Shown here in pieces: positions 62,272 to 64,000 of a stretch of DNA of 64,000 nucleotides (position 1 is the first letter of the stretch; each line of letters starts with the position of its first letter). This DNA is from Pedobacter hartonius. Its GTDB lineage: Bacteria > Bacteroidota > Bacteroidia > Sphingobacteriales > Sphingobacteriaceae. Below the pieces are notes generated by a model that did no database searches, had not been told where the DNA came from, and saw only the letters and a program-made list of their open reading frames with translations. A program made the position numbers and the translations under genes. The stretch covers positions 434,001-498,000 of the forward strand of contig NZ_FNRA01000002.1 in NCBI RefSeq assembly GCF_900107535.1, given 5' to 3'.

Positions 62272-63768
62272 ATGAAATTTTCAAAACTAGACTTATTGAC
62301 CCTGTTGATAAGTCTTTTTCTTTTTTCGTCTTGTAAAGACTCAAGCAGCATTGGTTTAGGAGTAGATTCCGCCAGTGCGGTGTCGGGAACGCTTATTGAT
62401 ACGGCAACGGTAATATCAAGAACGCTGAAAGACGAAGCGACACAAACTTTTTATGGTGCAAGTTCGGCCGGTAACCCCGTACGGTACCCGCTTGGAATGA
62501 TGAAAGATGCAACTTTCGGAACAACTACAGCCAGTCTGGCTATGTCTGTCAATCTACCCTCAAGCGCAGCCTATAGTTTTGGTACCACGGCGGTAAGCAT
62601 TGATTCTGCAGTACTGGTACTGGCATACGCTACAGACTCTACTGTCTACAGACAGAGAGAATTTTACGGAGACAGCACGTCTATCTATAACATCACAGTA
62701 AGCCAGCTTTCAGACAACCTGTCTACCCAGGGTTCCTGGTTAAGTACGAAGACTTATACTTCGGGCGATTTGCTGGGCAGCTATTCAGGATCCATCAAAC
62801 CCAATACGAAAGGCAAAATAACAACGATAGTAACGGGCGGGGCAGATTCACTGATTGCCGCTGTACCACAAATAAGGATAAAACTGAATAATGAGCTGAT
62901 AAGAAGTAAGATAGTAGCCCTGGATTCGATAAATCTAACATCAAATGCTAAGTTCAATCTTGTTTTCAAAGGTTTAAAGGTTACCGCCACTACCAACGGG
63001 AACGGCGGGATTGCATTCTTCGACTTTGCTAACGGAAATTCCAACCTGGAGATCTATTACAAACATCCGAATGCTACAACCGCTACTAATATAGATACGG
63101 TAAGCACCAAATTTCCTATCAGTACGGTAACCAATCCGGTTGCGGCAACGGTTACCCATGACTATACCAATACGCCGGTAGCAACGCAGATCAATACTCC
63201 GGGAGAGTACCAGGTGACCTACCTTCAGGCCATGAACGGAATCAGAAACAAGATCAGTTTCCCTTATTTAAAAAACCTTGTTGCAAGCCTGGGATCAAAA
63301 ATAGTGATCAACAAAGCGGAACTCGTAATAGATACCAGTGACCCTGCAGATTCAATTCCCTTCAAAATACCGCCGCGTCTTGCCCTATACAGACTGGACA
63401 TAGCTGGTCAAAGAATAAACGTTGCGGATAACAATCCTTATTCGCAATCAAATACATCTGGTGATCCGCGTCCGTATACTTCTGGAGTTGCTTTTGATGG
63501 TTATTACAGGTACGTCAAAAGAGGTTATCTGCAGAACAGCTATTCATTCATCCTGACAAATTACATTCAGGACCTGATAGACGGAAAAGTTATCGATTAC
63601 GGTACTTATATCGCTCCCATATCCACAACTGCCGTCGCCAGTACACTTGCCAGTTATGCTTATCCAACCCAAACGTCTGCAGGACGGGTAGTCATAGGAT
63701 CTTTCACCAATACCAATAACAGAAAGATCAGGCTAAACATTTATTATGTGAAAACCAATACTAAATAA
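62272..63768 (+). CDS. DUF4270 lipoprotein
   Basis: A 498-residue protein with a lipoprotein signal (LDLLTLLISLFLFSSC, lipobox FSSC). The body is beta-rich, with the family patterns SIGLGVDS, NPVRYPLGMMKDATFG, SIDSAVLVLAYATDS and IVINKAELVIDTS. DUF4270 is a Bacteroidota family of cell-surface lipoproteins with no known function. It is co-transcribed with the GlgA-like gene 23 bases upstream and ends before a long terminator hairpin. Confidence 0.85.
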   Translation: MKFSKLDLLTLLISLFLFSSCKDSSSIGLGVDSASAVSGTLIDTATVISRTLKDEATQTFYGASSAGNPVRYPLGMMKDATFGTTTASLAMSVNLPSSAAYSFGTTAVSIDSAVLVLAYATDSTVYRQREFYGDSTSIYNITVSQLSDNLSTQGSWLSTKTYTSGDLLGSYSGSIKPNTKGKITTIVTGGADSLIAAVPQIRIKLNNELIRSKIVALDSINLTSNAKFNLVFKGLKVTATTNGNGGIAFFDFANGNSNLEIYYKHPNATTATNIDTVSTKFPISTVTNPVAATVTHDYTNTPVATQINTPGEYQVTYLQAMNGIRNKISFPYLKNLVASLGSKIVINKAELVIDTSDPADSIPFKIPPRLALYRLDIAGQRINVADNNPYSQSNTSGDPRPYTSGVAFDGYYRYVKRGYLQNSYSFILTNYIQDLIDGKVIDYGTYIAPISTTAVASTLASYAYPTQTSAGRVVIGSFTNTNNRKIRLNIYYVKTNTK

Positions 63769-63780
63769 GATTTAGAAAAC

Positions 63781-63826
63781 CTATAAAACAAAAAAACCGC
63801 TCAAGAGCGGTTTTTTTGTTTTATAG
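63781..63826. terminator. Bidirectional terminator between DUF4270 and ssb
   Basis: Arms of 22 bp are perfectly complementary (CTATAAAACA..CCGCTC and GAGCGG..TGTTTTATAG) with only two unpaired bases between. T7 runs lie in both orientations, so it can stop convergent transcripts. Confidence 0.9.
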
Positions 63827-63840
63827 GTTCCCTTCGGGCG

Positions 63841-64000
63841 TTAAAAAGGAAGATCTCCTGATACTTCTTCAGCATCAAGATATTCATTTTCGCTTTTAGG
63901 AGTCGCATTGCTGTTCACAGGCGTATTTTCAAAATCACTTTTGCGGCCAAGGATCGTGAAATTTTCAGCAACAACCTCAGTCACATATTTCTTGACCTTC
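63841..64000 (-). CDS. ssb: Single-stranded DNA-binding protein, C-terminal part (runs off the right edge)
   Basis: Only the last 52 residues are visible: the end of the OB-fold (KKYVTEVVAENFTILGRKSD) and a flexible linker ending in the acidic tip EEVSGDLPF. The DLPF end corresponds to the conserved DDxPF tip that recruits replication and repair proteins. It faces the DUF4270 gene across the long terminator. Confidence 0.9.
   Translation of the reverse strand, partial: KVKKYVTEVVAENFTILGRKSDFENTPVNSNATPKSENEYLDAEEVSGDLPF

Noticed and set aside
1..64000. tRNA, rRNA, CRISPR arrays, attachment sites
   Set aside because: None recognised by eye on either strand. A tRNAscan-SE and CRISPR search would be needed to exclude them formally.

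Overview
The window is a chromosomal segment of a Bacteroidota bacterium, most probably a Sphingobacteriaceae member close to Pedobacter (inferred from protein flavour, not from a search). Supporting signs are the TAnnTTTG -7 promoter element upstream of many genes, the near absence of Shine-Dalgarno sequences, a type IX secretion (T9SS) C-terminal sorting domain, a TonB receptor with a carboxypeptidase-like N-terminal domain, and lineage families such as DUF4270, DUF6728 and a half-length GlgA-like protein. I found no tRNA, rRNA, CRISPR array or prophage.

Layout. 1-1.2 kb: start of a TonB-dependent receptor and a His/Cys-rich small membrane protein. 1.3-4.7 kb: TetR regulator, ABC1 kinase-like protein and SDR-DUF2867 protein in one operon. 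4.9-14.4 kb: lone response regulator, Ku, dienelactone hydrolase, hisS, pdhA-pdhC, NlpC/P60 and CapA-type proteins, and an SPFH protein. 14.5-17.6 kb: C-terminal processing protease and a TPR protein. 17.6-22.5 kb: a complete cyanophycin cassette (isoaspartyl peptidase, cyanophycinase, cyanophycin synthetase). 22.6-26.3 kb: a five-gene fumC operon with an S1/P1 nuclease and a low-molecular-weight phosphatase. 26.4-30.2 kb: serine hydrolase, recG, ridA and a 43-codon DUF6728 gene. 30.2-33.1 kb: an AT-rich islet with an orphan secreted protein and a decayed IS256-family element. 33.2-37.6 kb: OmpA-family porin, aminopeptidase P, a glycosyltransferase and meaB. 37.7-50.4 kb: a surface-glycan region with an MsbA-like exporter, ten further glycosyltransferase-type genes and an acyltransferase. 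50.5-56.5 kb: a T9SS-sorted SGNH hydrolase, then infB, nusA and rimP. 56.7-58.6 kb: a dead PD-(D/E)XK nuclease gene, a lipoprotein and a holin-like membrane protein. 58.8-64 kb: acyl-CoA dehydrogenase, panD, panC, the GlgA-like gene, a DUF4270 lipoprotein and the 3' end of ssb.

How the parts work together. The cyanophycin genes form a make-and-use cycle for a nitrogen reserve: CphA polymerises Asp and Arg, CphB cuts the polymer to beta-Asp-Arg, and the isoaspartyl peptidase splits the dipeptide. The glycan region probably builds and modifies a lipopolysaccharide core or similar outer-surface glycan. rimP-nusA and infB form the usual translation and transcription-factor cluster.

Most unusual signals. 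The intrinsic terminator of infB lies inside the signal-peptide codons of the next gene. Four genes have a -7 element only 4 to 5 bases before the start codon, which predicts leaderless mRNAs. A terminator-like hairpin with two competing 5' arms sits in the rimP leader. Several convergent gene pairs are separated by very long near-perfect hairpins. Two mobile-type genes are inactivated by a mix of homopolymer indels and nonsense changes. I did not find a convincing new multi-gene defence system.
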